From Streptomyces griseoflavus (GTDB lineage Bacteria > Actinomycetota > Actinomycetes > Streptomycetales > Streptomycetaceae), in NCBI RefSeq assembly GCF_014649995.1, contig NZ_BMUC01000007.1:296778-360777 (forward strand): a stretch of DNA of 64,000 nt. The letters are read 5' to 3'. The position numbers and the translations under genes are program-made. The notes under the pieces were generated by a model, which searched no databases, was not told the DNA's origin, and saw only the letters and a list, made by a program, of their open reading frames with translations. Shown piece by piece: positions 50,601 to 61,003 of this stretch. Numbering within the stretch: position 1 is the stretch's first letter; each line of letters opens with the position of its first letter.

Positions 50601-51624
50601 CGATCGTCACGCCCTGAAGACCCTCCGCGGCCGCGAAGGCGGACATCGGGGGGACCATGCCGCCGTCGAGGACGATCAGGATGTGCGGCTGGTCCAGGAG
50701 CGGCCTGCCCTCCCGGCTGAAGCGGGGCCGGCCTTCCAGCCGGCCCGCCAGGAGCTGTTCCAGCTCACCCAGGTCGTCCCCGAAGAGCCGGAGGCTGCCG
50801 GCCCCGTCGAACGACCCCGGCACCTGGCAGTGCGGCAGCCATTTCGTCCAGTCCCATCGGTCCACCGCGCCCGGCGCGGTCACCACGGCGAGCACCAGGT
50901 CGTCGGGGGAGTGCAGCGTGACGGCCTGGGCCACCAGTGCGCGGGCCGCGGCCTGGGCGCGGTCCGGATCTCCGGAGACCGTCACGTGGTAGAAGGCGCG
51001 CAGCGACACGGCGACCGGCAGGCCGTCCAACTGGCCGTGCACGGCCAGGAAGCGCTGCATGGCGCCCGCGCAGAGCGGCTCCAGCTCGTCGACCGGGGCG
51101 GTCTGCGGTGCGGACAGCGGCGTGGCGAGCTGCTGCGGGCCCAGACCGAGTCGCACCTGACCGAAGTCGGCGTCCCCCACGCGTCGTTCCCACACCCGGC
51201 TGCCCTCGGCGACCACGGCCCACAGCTGCTCGGGCGCGGGATGCAGGTACAGCTGCGCGTCGCGCTGCCGGCGAGCCGTGCCGCGGACCCTGCGGCGGGT
51301 CTGCGCGAGATAGCGGAGGTAGTCGCGGCGCACGTCGGCCATTTGCCCCTGCGTACCGCGGCGGTGACGGACGATCTGGGCGACGACCATCGCCACCGTC
51401 GACACCAGCATCACCACACCCATGATCCGCATGAACGGATGGGCGTTGGGGGACGCGAAGTAGAACACCACCGACGAGCCCATGCCGAGCGTGGGCAGCA
51501 CCTGCATGAGCATGCCCTCCTGCTGCCCGCGCGGCAGTTCGGGAGGATTCTCCAGTTGCAGCTCGTCCGAGGGCACTTCGGGCGGCAGGGTACGCGGTGG
51601 GCGCTTGATGACGATCTGGCTCAC
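47659..51624 (-). CDS. eccC: Type VII secretion ATPase EccC
   Basis: The ESX motor, 1321 residues, as one chain: N-terminal membrane region with two transmembrane segments (MGSSVVFYFASP..., MRIMGVVMLVSTVAMVVAQIV, residues ~40–90), a DUF/FHA-like linker, then three FtsK/SpoIIIE ATPase domains with Walker A at about residue 476 (GATGSGKSE), 831 (GPQSGKST) and 1118 (GESESGKTN). Walker B-like blocks are VLADFKGG, ALDFGGGG and VVGDYRR. GTG at 51624 is the start because the family N-terminus SQIVIKRPPR follows it. It drives secretion and reads the C-terminal signals of substrates. It is divergent from eccD. Confidence 0.96.
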   Translation of the reverse strand: MSQIVIKRPPRTLPPEVPSDELQLENPPELPRGQQEGMLMQVLPTLGMGSSVVFYFASPNAHPFMRIMGVVMLVSTVAMVVAQIVRHRRGTQGQMADVRRDYLRYLAQTRRRVRGTARRQRDAQLYLHPAPEQLWAVVAEGSRVWERRVGDADFGQVRLGLGPQQLATPLSAPQTAPVDELEPLCAGAMQRFLAVHGQLDGLPVAVSLRAFYHVTVSGDPDRAQAAARALVAQAVTLHSPDDLVLAVVTAPGAVDRWDWTKWLPHCQVPGSFDGAGSLRLFGDDLGELEQLLAGRLEGRPRFSREGRPLLDQPHILIVLDGGMVPPMSAFAAAEGLQGVTIVEVVSGELDQPRGDLSVVVRPERLWLDSGAGIAYEGEPDGLSLPAAEALARQLAPLRLGGGDDDEPLLANLDFTELLGLGDAAAVDVARTWRPRSVPERLRVPIGVGEDGRPVMLDLKEAAQEGMGPHGLCVGATGSGKSELLRTLVLGLAVTHSSETLNFVLADFKGGATFAGMSRMPHVAAVITNLADDLTLVDRMGDAIRGELQRRQELLRAAGNYANIHDYEKARAAGAPLEPLASLVIVIDEFSELLTAKPDFIDMFIQIGRIGRSLGVHLLLASQRLEEGRLRGLDTYLSYRIGLRTFSAAESRTAIGVPDAYHLPSVPGSGYLKSGTDEMVRFKAAYVSGTYRAGGPDTGRGDSLPVERRPALFTAAPVPVTYAAPDPDRTPGPDRRQEDDALADSVLDVVVQRLEGQGVPAHQVWLPPLDRAPSLDELLPALAVSPERGVHPPDYPVPGSLTVPLGLIDKPFEQKREILYQDFSAAAGHMLVVGGPQSGKSTLLRTLITSFALTHTPHEVQFYALDFGGGGLSAVADLPHVGGVASRLDPERVRRTVAEVAGILNRREQFFRAHGIDSVATYRRRRAAGELPGEPWGDVFLVIDGWGNFRNDYEGLEGIVNDIAARGLGHGVHVVLAASRYMEVRAVLKDQILGRLELRLGDAMDSEFDRKVALNVPAGVPGRGQVPAKLHFMTAMPRIDASSAPDGLADATAQLVRTVKDGWQGPPAPTVRLLPRKLPADQLPKGFEFPQHGIAIGIDEANLEPVFIDFDTDPFFLVFGESESGKTNLLRLIAKQIAERYTPAEARIVVGDYRRTMLEAVPESHLLEYAPMASAMQVHMDAVRQFMEKRAPKPDITPQQLRDRSWWSGPQLFILVDDHELVAANSGNPLSQLVEHLPFARDVGVKFVIARSSAGASRAMFESFMQRLKELGAQGIVLSGDPSEGDILGNVRARPMPPGRGVFVSRKRGTPLIQVGLLPQRH

Positions 51625-51781
51625 CGGAGCATCAATCCCCCTGTGCGGACAATCGGTTGCACACCGCACCCCCGTGGTGACGGTCGTCCTCCGCACTCGG
51701 GCGATCCTACGTGCCACCACCCCCACCGCCAGTCGGTAGGGTGGCCCGGCGCAGCGTACGCATCCGCGAAGCAGGGGGGCA

Positions 51782-53257
51782 GTGAAGGTGAGTACGACCA
51801 CGGCGACGGGGTTCTGCCGAGTGACGGTGGTGGCACCCGACAGCCGTATCGACGTGGCGCTCCCGGTCGACATACCGGTCGCCGACGTCCACCCGGAGAT
51901 CCTGAGGCTGACGGGCCAGACCCAGGAGGCCGGCACGCCGACCGGATACCACCTGGTGCGACGCGACGGCAGGGTCCTGGACGGCGCCCGCACGCTGGCC
52001 GACGAGCGGATCCTCGACGGGGACGTCCTCAGCCTGCGGCCCTTCGCCCAGTCGCTGCCGCCCGCCGTCCACGACGACGTGCCGGACGCGGTCGCCTCCG
52101 CGGTCGTCCGTGACCGGCACCTGTGGAGCGACGGCCTGCTGCGTGCCGCGGGCCTCTCCGGCGGTGCCGTCCTGCTGCTGATGCTCGCGTTCGTCCTGTG
52201 GTCCGCCGACCCCGTGCGCCACGACATGCACGGGCTGCCCGGCGTCATCGCCGGAGCCCTCGGCCTCCTGCTCACCGCCTTCGCCGGTGTCCGCGCGCGG
52301 GTCTACGACGACCGGGCGTCCGCCGTCGCCCTGGGCCTGGGCGCCCTGCCCCTGCTCCTGATCGCCGGGTCGGGCATCGTCGCGGCCCAGGACGGGCAGG
52401 GGCCGGGCCGGCTGCAGTTCATGCTGGGCTGCGCCGTCGTGCTGGTGGCGTCGGTGACCCTGCTCGCGCTCGCCCCCGGATCGGACGCGCCCTTCGTCGC
52501 CGCCACGTTCGTCGCGGCGGTGGGCACCCTGGCCACCTTCGTCGTCATCGCCACCGAGGCCTCGGCGAGTGACGCGGCCGCCGTGTGCGCCCCCTGCGCG
52601 ATCGGTCTGGTCGCTTTCCTGCCGGGCCTGTCCGCCCGCTTCGCGCGGCTGCCGATCGGCTACGCGGCCCCCCGGTCCGCCCTCGCCGACGAATTCGACC
52701 CCGATCCCTCCCAGGCGCCCGACGCGGAGGCCCTCGACGCCGAACGCATCGCGGCCCAGGCCCGGCGCGGCCACGAACTGCTGCTGGGGCTGGTGGGCGG
52801 CACCTCTGCCGTCGTCGTCGCCTCCGCCGCAGTCCTCGGCTTCTCGGACAACGTCTGGGGACAGCTGCTCGCCCTCGCCGCCGGTCTGTCGATGCTGATC
52901 CGCGCCCGCCTGTTCCGCTACACCTCACAGGTGGTCTGCGCCCTGGCCGCCGGTCTCGGCGCCATCACCGCCCTGCTGCTGGGACTGGTGCTCGACCCGC
53001 CGTCCGGCGCCCTGGACGAGTTCATCCTGCACGGCGACCGGGGAGCGCTCGACCTGCGGACGGTCTGGCTGACGGCCGCCGTCGCGGCCGGCGCCGCGCT
53101 GATCACCGCCATCGGTCTGGTCGTCCCGCGCAAGGGGCTGACCCCGTTCTGGGGCCGCTTCCTCGACCTCGCCGAGTCGGCCGTGCTGCTGACGCTGGTG
53201 CCGCTGTGCCTGGCGGCGCTCGGCGTCCTCACCGCCGTACGGGCCCTGACCGGCTGA
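51782..53257 (+). CDS. eccD: Type VII secretion integral membrane protein EccD
   Basis: ESX channel-forming membrane protein, 491 residues: an N-terminal ubiquitin-like (YukD) domain (residues ~10–95, CRVTVVAPDSRIDVALPVDIPVADVHPEIL) followed by about 11 hydrophobic segments from residue ~120 to the end. Charged loops lie between membrane segments, e.g. SALADEFDPDPSQAPD. The GTG start at 51782 is preceded by GCAGGGGGGC. It is divergent from eccC, with a 157-bp intergenic promoter region. TAGGGT at 51737–51742 may be its -10. It closes the ESX locus; rpsO follows. Confidence 0.95.
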   Translation: MKVSTTTATGFCRVTVVAPDSRIDVALPVDIPVADVHPEILRLTGQTQEAGTPTGYHLVRRDGRVLDGARTLADERILDGDVLSLRPFAQSLPPAVHDDVPDAVASAVVRDRHLWSDGLLRAAGLSGGAVLLLMLAFVLWSADPVRHDMHGLPGVIAGALGLLLTAFAGVRARVYDDRASAVALGLGALPLLLIAGSGIVAAQDGQGPGRLQFMLGCAVVLVASVTLLALAPGSDAPFVAATFVAAVGTLATFVVIATEASASDAAAVCAPCAIGLVAFLPGLSARFARLPIGYAAPRSALADEFDPDPSQAPDAEALDAERIAAQARRGHELLLGLVGGTSAVVVASAAVLGFSDNVWGQLLALAAGLSMLIRARLFRYTSQVVCALAAGLGAITALLLGLVLDPPSGALDEFILHGDRGALDLRTVWLTAAVAAGAALITAIGLVVPRKGLTPFWGRFLDLAESAVLLTLVPLCLAALGVLTAVRALTG

Positions 53258-53458
53258 GACCCGCACCCGCCCCGGGCAGCGCGCGGCCGGCCGACGCCCT
53301 GGTACCCTGGCTGACGGCCGTTTGTGTACGCACCCCCGGAGCGAGCTGTCGCCCTGGAGGCCGCGCCCAGCGGATCCCCGCCTTCCGAGTCGTGGAAGAC
53401 CCCCCGAGAAGCAGACCGGGGGCACTCGGTGGCCACTCACAGACTATGAGGAGTACGC

Positions 53459-53746
53459 GTGTCGCTCGACGCCGCAGTGAAGAAGCAGATCATCTCCGAG
53501 TTCGGTACCAAGGAGGGTGACACCGGCTCCCCCGAGGTCCAGGTCGCTCTGCTGTCCCGTCGGATCTCCGACCTGACCGAGCACCTCAAGACCCACAAGC
53601 ACGACCACCACTCCCGCCGTGGTCTGCTGATCCTGGTTGGTCAGCGCCGCCGGCTGCTGCAGTACCTCGCCAAGAAGGACATCCAGCGCTTCCGTGCGCT
53701 GGTCGACCGCCTCGGCATCCGCCGCGGTGCGGCGGGCGCCAAGTAG
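53459..53746 (+). CDS. rpsO: 30S ribosomal protein S15
   Basis: Binds 16S rRNA and the bridge to the 50S subunit. The 95-residue protein is the normal length, with the conserved block [28 protein letters not shown] at 53459 follows GAGGAG. A -10 like TACCCT at 53303–53308 lies in the 201-bp leader, which is long enough for the S15 autoregulation known in other bacteria. pnp follows after an intergenic hairpin. Confidence 0.98.
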   Translation: MSLDAAVKKQIISEFGTKEGDTGSPEVQVALLSRRISDLTEHLKTHKHDHHSRRGLLILVGQRRRLLQYLAKKDIQRFRALVDRLGIRRGAAGAK

Positions 53747-54106
53747 GACGCCGTGCAGGGAGCGGTTCCCGGGACAAGGGGGCCGCTCCTTTTGCTGTAC
53801 GTGCGGACTGTCACCGCACCTTTGTAGTGTGGTAGCACAACGCAAGAGACACGACACGGTGTGATGCCCCGCCCCGCATGGGTATGCGGACCCGCGGGGG
53901 TCACCCACCGACGTCATCGGACGTCACGACGCACGAGGAGAAGCGCACCTCGCCGCCGCCGGTCCTCGGTAGTGGCCCCCGGGAGAGTGAACCCCGGGTG
54001 CTTCGATCGAAGACCGGCCCGCACCAGTGGAGCGCTTCTCCGCCACCGTCCCCTCGCCACACGGGCGAGCAGGGACAAAAGACGACAAGTAACGGAGAAA
54101 TCGCTA
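53747..54106 (+). other. rpsO–pnp intergenic region with terminator/processing hairpin
   Basis: 360 bp without a gene. A hairpin at 53759–53789 (GGAGCGG / CCGCTCC, followed by TTTT) is placed where the RNase III-cleaved rpsO–pnp intergenic hairpin occurs in S. coelicolor. The rest probably holds a pnp promoter and leader; a second possible hairpin is CCCGG / CCGGG near 53,980–54,000. No small gene was recognised. Confidence 0.6.
53759..53793 (+). terminator. rpsO terminator / RNase III-type hairpin
   Basis: Seven-bp core stem GGAGCGG / CCGCTCC, 17-nt loop that can fold further (CCCGGG), then TTTT. Readthrough would give an rpsO–pnp transcript. Confidence 0.65.
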
Positions 54107-56319
54107 GTGGAGAACGAGACCCACTACGCCGAGGCCGTCATCGACAACGGCTCCTTCGGCACCCGCACCATCCGCTTCGAGACGGGCCGCCTGGCCCGTC
54201 AGGCCGCTGGCTCGGCCGTGGCCTACCTGGACGACGACACCATGGTGCTGTCGGCCACCACCGCCTCCAAGAACCCCAAGGACCAGCTCGACTTCTTCCC
54301 CCTGACGGTGGACGTCGAGGAGCGGATGTACGCGGCGGGCCGGATCCCCGGTTCCTTCTTCCGCCGCGAAGGCCGGCCGTCCGAGGACGCCATCCTCACC
54401 TGCCGCCTCATCGACCGCCCGCTGCGCCCGTCCTTCAAGAAGGGCCTGCGCAACGAGATCCAGGTCGTCGCCACGATCATGGCGCTCAACCCCGACCACC
54501 TGTACGACGTCGTGGCCATCAACGCCGCCTCCGCGTCCACGCAGCTGGCCGGCCTGCCCTTCTCCGGCCCGATCGGCGGCGTCCGCGTCGCGCTGATCCG
54601 CGGCCAGTGGGTGGCCTTCCCGACGCACACCGAGCTCGAGGACGCCGTCTTCGACATGGTCGTCGCGGGCCGCACCCTGGAGGACGGCGACGTCGCGATC
54701 ATGATGGTCGAGGCCGAGGCCACCGAGAAGACCATCAAGCTGGTCGAGGGCGGCGCCGAGGCGCCGACCGAGGAGGTCGTCGCCGCCGGTCTGGAGGCCG
54801 CGAAGCCCTTCATCAAGGTGCTTTGCCGCGCCCAGGCCGACCTCGCCGCGAAGGCCGCCAAGCCCACTGGCGAGTTCCCGGTCTTCCTGGACTACCAGGA
54901 CGACGTCCTCGAGGCCCTGACCGGCGCGGTCAAGCCGGAGCTCGCCTCCGCGCTGACCATCGCCGGCAAGCAGGAGCGCGAGGCCGAGCTGGACCGCGTC
55001 AAGGCCCTCGCCGCCGAGAAGCTCCTGCCGGAGTTCGAGGGCCGCGAGAAGGAGATCTCCGCCGCGTACCGCTCGCTGACCAAGACCCTGGTCCGTGAGC
55101 GCGTCATCAAGGAGAAGAAGCGCATCGACGGCCGCGGTGTCACCGACATCCGCACCCTGGCCGCCGAGGTCGAGGCCATCCCGCGCGTGCACGGCTCGGC
55201 GCTGTTCGAGCGTGGCGAGACCCAGATCCTGGGCGTCACCACCCTCAACATGCTCCGCATGGAGCAGCAGCTGGACACCCTTTCCCCGGTGACCCGCAAG
55301 CGCTACATGCACAACTACAACTTCCCGCCCTACTCCACCGGTGAGACCGGCCGCGTCGGCTCCCCGAAGCGCCGCGAGATCGGCCACGGCGCCCTCGCCG
55401 AGCGCGCCCTGGTGCCGGTGCTGCCGGCGCGCGAGGAGTTCCCCTACGCGATCCGTCAGGTCTCCGAGGCCCTCAGCTCCAACGGCTCGACGTCCATGGG
55501 CTCCGTGTGCGCCTCCACCATGTCGCTGCTGAACGCCGGTGTGCCGCTGAAGGCCCCCGTCGCCGGTATCGCCATGGGCCTGATCTCCCAGGAGATCGAG
55601 GGCGAGACGCACTACGTCACCCTCACCGACATCCTCGGTGCCGAGGACGCCTTCGGCGACATGGACTTCAAGGTCGCCGGCACCAAGGAGTTCGTGACCG
55701 CCCTCCAGCTCGACACCAAGCTGGACGGCATCCCCGCCTCCGTCCTGGCCGCCGCCCTCAAGCAGGCCCGTGACGCCCGCCTCCACATCCTCGACGTGAT
55801 GATGGAAGCGATCGACACGCCGGACGAGATGTCCCCCAACGCGCCGCGGATCATCACCGTGAAGATCCCGGTCGACAAGATCGGCGAGGTCATCGGCCCC
55901 AAGGGCAAGATGATCAACCAGATCCAGGAGGACACCGGCGCCGAGATCACGATCGAGGACGACGGCACCATCTACATCGGTGCCGCCGACGGCCCCTCCG
56001 CCGAGGCCGCCCGCACCACGATCAACGGCATCGCCAACCCGACGATGCCCGAGGTCGGCGAGCGCTACCTGGGCACGGTCGTCAAGACGACCACGTTCGG
56101 CGCGTTCGTCTCCCTGCTGCCCGGCAAGGACGGTCTGCTGCACATCTCGCAGATCCGCAAGCTGGCCGGCGGAAAGCGCGTGGAGAACGTCGAGGACGTC
56201 CTCGGCGTGGGCCAGAAGGTCCAGGTCGAGATCGCCGAGATCGACTCCCGCGGCAAGCTCTCCCTGATCCCCGTGGTCGAGGGCGAAGAGGGCGACGAGA
56301 AGAAGGACGACGCCGACAA

Positions 56320-56323
<4 letters not shown>
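54107..56323 (+). CDS. pnp: Polynucleotide phosphorylase (PNPase)
   Basis: 3'-5' exoribonuclease and RNA-tailing enzyme, 738 residues: two RNase PH domains ([17 protein letters not shown]; later the catalytic block [15 protein letters not shown]...REIGHG and [11 protein letters not shown]), a KH domain ([16 protein letters not shown]) and an S1 domain ([28 protein letters not shown]) near the end, with an acidic tail. GTG at 54107 follows GGAG. In Streptomyces PNPase is also the main RNA 3'-tailing enzyme. The stop overlaps the M16 peptidase gene by GTGA. Confidence 0.98.
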
Positions 56324-58477
<2,154 letters not shown>

Positions 58478-58491
58478 GCACCCGCAGACCC

Positions 58492-58935
58492 ATGCGCGCC
58501 AAGATCTCCTACGCCGTCACGGCCGCCGTCCTGGTCGTCTACTTCGTCCTGGTCGGCAGCCGTGGTGTGCTGCTCATCGAGGCCGGTACGCCCCTCACCG
58601 TCACCTTCGGCGTGGCGGTGCTGATCCTGCCGGTGATCGGTGTCTGGTTCCTGTGGAAGAACACCGAGTTCGTCCGCGACGCCAACCGGCTCGCGGCCCT
58701 CCTCGACGCCGAGGGCGGTCTGCCCGTCGACGAGCTGAGGCGTCTGCCCAGCGGCCGGATCGACCGGGACTCGGCGGACGAGGTCTTCGCCCGGCGCAGG
58801 GCCGAGACGGAGGACGCCCCCGACGACTGGCGCAGCTGGTTCCGGCTCGCGGTCGCCTACCACGACGCCCGGGACACCCCGCGTGCCCGCAAGGCCATGC
58901 AGCGGGCGATCACGCTGCACAAGACCTCGTCCTGA
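58492..58935 (+). CDS. Small membrane protein with C-terminal helical repeat
   Basis: A 147-residue protein: two transmembrane segments in the first ~55 residues (ISYAVTAAVLVVYFVLVG and LTVTFGVAVLILPVIGVWFLW), then a soluble acidic helical tail that reads like a single TPR-type unit (WRSWFRLAVAYHDARDTPRARKAMQRAITLHK). It is cotranscribed with dapB (14-bp gap) and convergent with the next gene. Its function is unknown; such proteins are conserved beside dapB in streptomycetes. Confidence 0.75.
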   Translation: MRAKISYAVTAAVLVVYFVLVGSRGVLLIEAGTPLTVTFGVAVLILPVIGVWFLWKNTEFVRDANRLAALLDAEGGLPVDELRRLPSGRIDRDSADEVFARRRAETEDAPDDWRSWFRLAVAYHDARDTPRARKAMQRAITLHKTSS

Positions 58936-58956
58936 GCGCGCGGGGGAGCGGGGCGC

Positions 58957-59514
58957 TCAGGGGCGCCGGTACTCGGCGGCCCAGGCCTCCACGGTGTCCG
59001 CCGCCCGGTCGAAGGCCAGCTGGTCGCGCCCCAGGAAGTCCGCGTTGTGCGAGGTCAGCAACGGCGGCAGCGACTCCGCCGAACGCCCCCGCCGGTCGAG
59101 GACCAGCGCCTGCCCCTGCACCGTCCGCGGCAGTCCCAGCCAGCGCACCGGCTGCTGCACCGTGCGCACGGAGGCGACCTGGTCCCAGGCCGTCGTGCGC
59201 GTGCTGACGAAGGCCACGTGACGCAGCCCCCGGGCACTGACCCATACGCCCATGCGCAGCAGACGCAGCGTGCAGGCGACCCCGGCCAGCGCGATGGCGA
59301 ACACCGTCCCGGCGGACGACACCGACGCCGTCGCCGCGATGATCACCGCGGCGAACAGCACGAACGAGGCGAGCAGCAGCAGGAGCGCCGCCGCCCCCAC
59401 CCGCCAGGGCCCGGGGCGGTACGGGCGCCGCCACCGGTCCCGGTCGTCGTACGGCAGGGCGACGTCGTCCGCCGTGTCGAAGGCGCGGTCGGCCGTCAGG
59501 AAGGGCAGGGGCAC
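58957..59514 (-). CDS. Membrane protein with PH-like domain, unknown function
   Basis: A 185-residue protein with an acidic/basic N-terminus, two hydrophobic segments (about residues 39–80), and a C-terminal domain with a beta-strand pattern and conserved Trp/Arg (ARGLRHVAFVSTRTTAWDQVASVRTV), resembling bacterial PH (YdbS-type) domains. GTG at 59514 follows GAGGACC. It ends 21 bp from the convergent gene. Role unknown. Confidence 0.7.
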   Translation of the reverse strand: MPLPFLTADRAFDTADDVALPYDDRDRWRRPYRPGPWRVGAAALLLLLASFVLFAAVIIAATASVSSAGTVFAIALAGVACTLRLLRMGVWVSARGLRHVAFVSTRTTAWDQVASVRTVQQPVRWLGLPRTVQGQALVLDRRGRSAESLPPLLTSHNADFLGRDQLAFDRAADTVEAWAAEYRRP

Positions 59515-59628
59515 GGCTGGTCCTCACTCGATCCATGCGTGGGGTGTGCCCGGTGAGGCTACCGATCTGTGTCACCCGTCACCACCCTCGGGGGTCCGGA
59601 TGGCGCCCGCGCGGCCGGCGGGTGCGGC

Positions 59629-59868
59629 TCAGCGGCCGTCGGTGGCCTGGGACTCCTGGGTGTCCGCTCCGGACGGGGCGGTGGACATGGACGGCGTCCC
59701 GAGGACCAGGGAACCCACCAGACCGGCGACCAGGGTGAGCCCGAGCAGCCAGCGCCCGGCTATCTCGCCGGCGGAGGCCCGCTCACGGGGCGGCGGGGCG
59801 ACATTGCTGCGGAACCGGTCCGCCTCGGCGACGAAGGCGAACGGTACGGGTTCGCGCCGACCGAACAT
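59629..59868 (-). CDS. Small single-span membrane protein
   Basis: A 79-residue protein with a basic N-terminus (MFGRREPVPFAF), a central transmembrane helix (IAGRWLLGLTLVAGLVGSLVLG) and a Ser/Thr-rich tail ending ESQATDGR. ATG at 59868 has GGAGGGAG about 9 nt upstream; a longer frame reaching into thyX was rejected. It is divergent from thyX. It is probably real because the reading frame, ribosome-binding site and hydrophobic segment agree; function unknown. Confidence 0.7.
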   Translation of the reverse strand: MFGRREPVPFAFVAEADRFRSNVAPPPRERASAGEIAGRWLLGLTLVAGLVGSLVLGTPSMSTAPSGADTQESQATDGR

Positions 59869-59954
59869 CGGGATGCGTCTCCCTCCGGGATCGAACGAAA
59901 TCACTGTCACCGGTACAGACGAGCGGATGCCCCAAAAGGTGCCCCGCACGCGAT

Positions 59955-60004
59955 TTCCGTCACGGCAGGGCACTTCCGTCACGGTCCCGGGCGCCCCGTA
60001 GAGT
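59955..60004 (+). promoter_or_regulatory. thyX promoter region with an 11-bp direct repeat
   Basis: TTCCGTCACGG occurs at 59955–59965 and 59974–59984, 19 bp apart, followed by TAGAGT at 59999–60004 as a possible -10. The second repeat covers the -35 position, so a regulator could bind here. Confidence 0.45.
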
Positions 60005-60040
60005 GGGCGCCGCACAGCAGCCGCGACGGGAAGGACCCCC

Positions 60041-60793
60041 TTGACCTCCGCCGACGATCCCCAGCCGTCACCGCGCACCGACGTCACCTTGCGGAGCGAC
60101 GTCACCGTCGAGCTGGTGAAGTCCAGCGCCTCCGACTCCGACGTCCTGTTCGCCGCCCGCGTCTCGACGCTGGGGGAGCAGTCCATCGGCGAGCTGCGGA
60201 AGGACCCGGAGCGCTCCAAGGGCCTGATCAACTACCTGATGCGGGACCGGCACGGCAGCCCCTTCGAGCACAACTCGATGACCTTCCTGGTCAGCGCGCC
60301 GATCTTCGTGTTCCGCGAGTTCATGCGGCACCGGGTCGGCTGGTCCTACAACGAGGAGTCCGGGCGCTACCGCGAGCTCCAGCCGGTCTTCTACGTCCCC
60401 GACGCCTCCCGCAAGCTGGTCCAGGAGGGCCGCCCGGGCAAGTACGTCTTCGTCGAGGGCACCCCCGCCCAGCACGCGAGCGTCCAGGACGTCCTCGGCG
60501 ACTCCTACCGTCAGGCGTACGAGGCCTACCAGAAGCTGCTCGCCGAGGGGGTCGCCCGTGAGGTCGCCCGCGCGGCGCTGCCCGTCGGCCTGTACTCCTC
60601 CATGTACGCCACCTGCAACGCCCGCTCGCTGATGCACTTCCTCGGTCTGCGCACCCAGCACGAGCAGGCGAAGGTCCCCTCCTTCCCGCAGCGGGAGATC
60701 GAGATGGTCGGCGAGAAGATGGAGGCCGAGTGGGCCCGGCTCATGCCGCTCACGTACGCCGCCTTCAACGCCAACGGACGCGTCGCCCCGTAA
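60041..60793 (+). CDS. thyX: Flavin-dependent thymidylate synthase ThyX
   Basis: Makes dTMP from dUMP with FAD and methylene-tetrahydrofolate. The 250-residue protein has the ThyX motif as R96-H97-R98 ... S107 (RHRVGWSYNEESGRY), with eight residues between RHR and Ser instead of the canonical seven. Other family blocks are the HGSPFEH segment and LRTQHEQAKVPSF. TTG at 60041 follows GGAAGGA. It lies between two cell-wall/lysine genes and the promoter region above. Streptomyces species often carry ThyX with or without ThyA. Confidence 0.96.
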   Translation: MTSADDPQPSPRTDVTLRSDVTVELVKSSASDSDVLFAARVSTLGEQSIGELRKDPERSKGLINYLMRDRHGSPFEHNSMTFLVSAPIFVFREFMRHRVGWSYNEESGRYRELQPVFYVPDASRKLVQEGRPGKYVFVEGTPAQHASVQDVLGDSYRQAYEAYQKLLAEGVAREVARAALPVGLYSSMYATCNARSLMHFLGLRTQHEQAKVPSFPQREIEMVGEKMEAEWARLMPLTYAAFNANGRVAP

Positions 60794-60851
60794 AGGGTCC
60801 GGCTCCGGCGGCGAGTACACATGTACGGGTCAGCCGCGCGAAGTGTCCGTA

Positions 60852-60881
60852 TTGCGGCATTTCATGAACTTCATCTAGCCT
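60852..60881 (+). promoter_or_regulatory. Candidate HrdB-type promoter upstream of dapA
   Basis: TTGCGG (60852–60857), 18-bp spacer, TAGCCT (60876–60881). The predicted start (~60,888) lies only about 5 nt before the large hairpin at 60893–60930. Confidence 0.4.
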
Positions 60882-60892
60882 GATCAAACGGG

Positions 60893-60930
60893 CCCGGCAC
60901 TGCCTGAACCCCCGAGCAGGCAGTGCCGGG
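60893..60930 (+). terminator. 14-bp hairpin between thyX and dapA
   Basis: Perfect stem CCCGGCACTGCCTG / CAGGCAGTGCCGGG with a 10-nt loop, followed by CTCCCCCTTT. Either the thyX terminator or a leader structure of dapA. Confidence 0.8.
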
Positions 60931-60990
60931 CTCCCCCTTTGCCCCACCTTGTCCTCTCCCCCGAGGGAAGACCCCGGCCTGAGCAACGAG

Positions 60991-60996
60991 TAGCGT
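60991..60996 (+). promoter_or_regulatory. Possible leaderless -10 for dapA
   Basis: TAGCGT ends 7 nt before the ATG at 61004, with no clear ribosome-binding site between. The same spacing is seen before the GNAT gene at 8787. Confidence 0.35.
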
Positions 60997-61003
60997 GTAA
61001 CCC

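Noticed and set aside
59869-60231. N-terminal extension of the 79-residue membrane protein into thyX
   Set aside because: It runs antisense through the start of thyX; GGAGGGAG supports the internal ATG at 59868.
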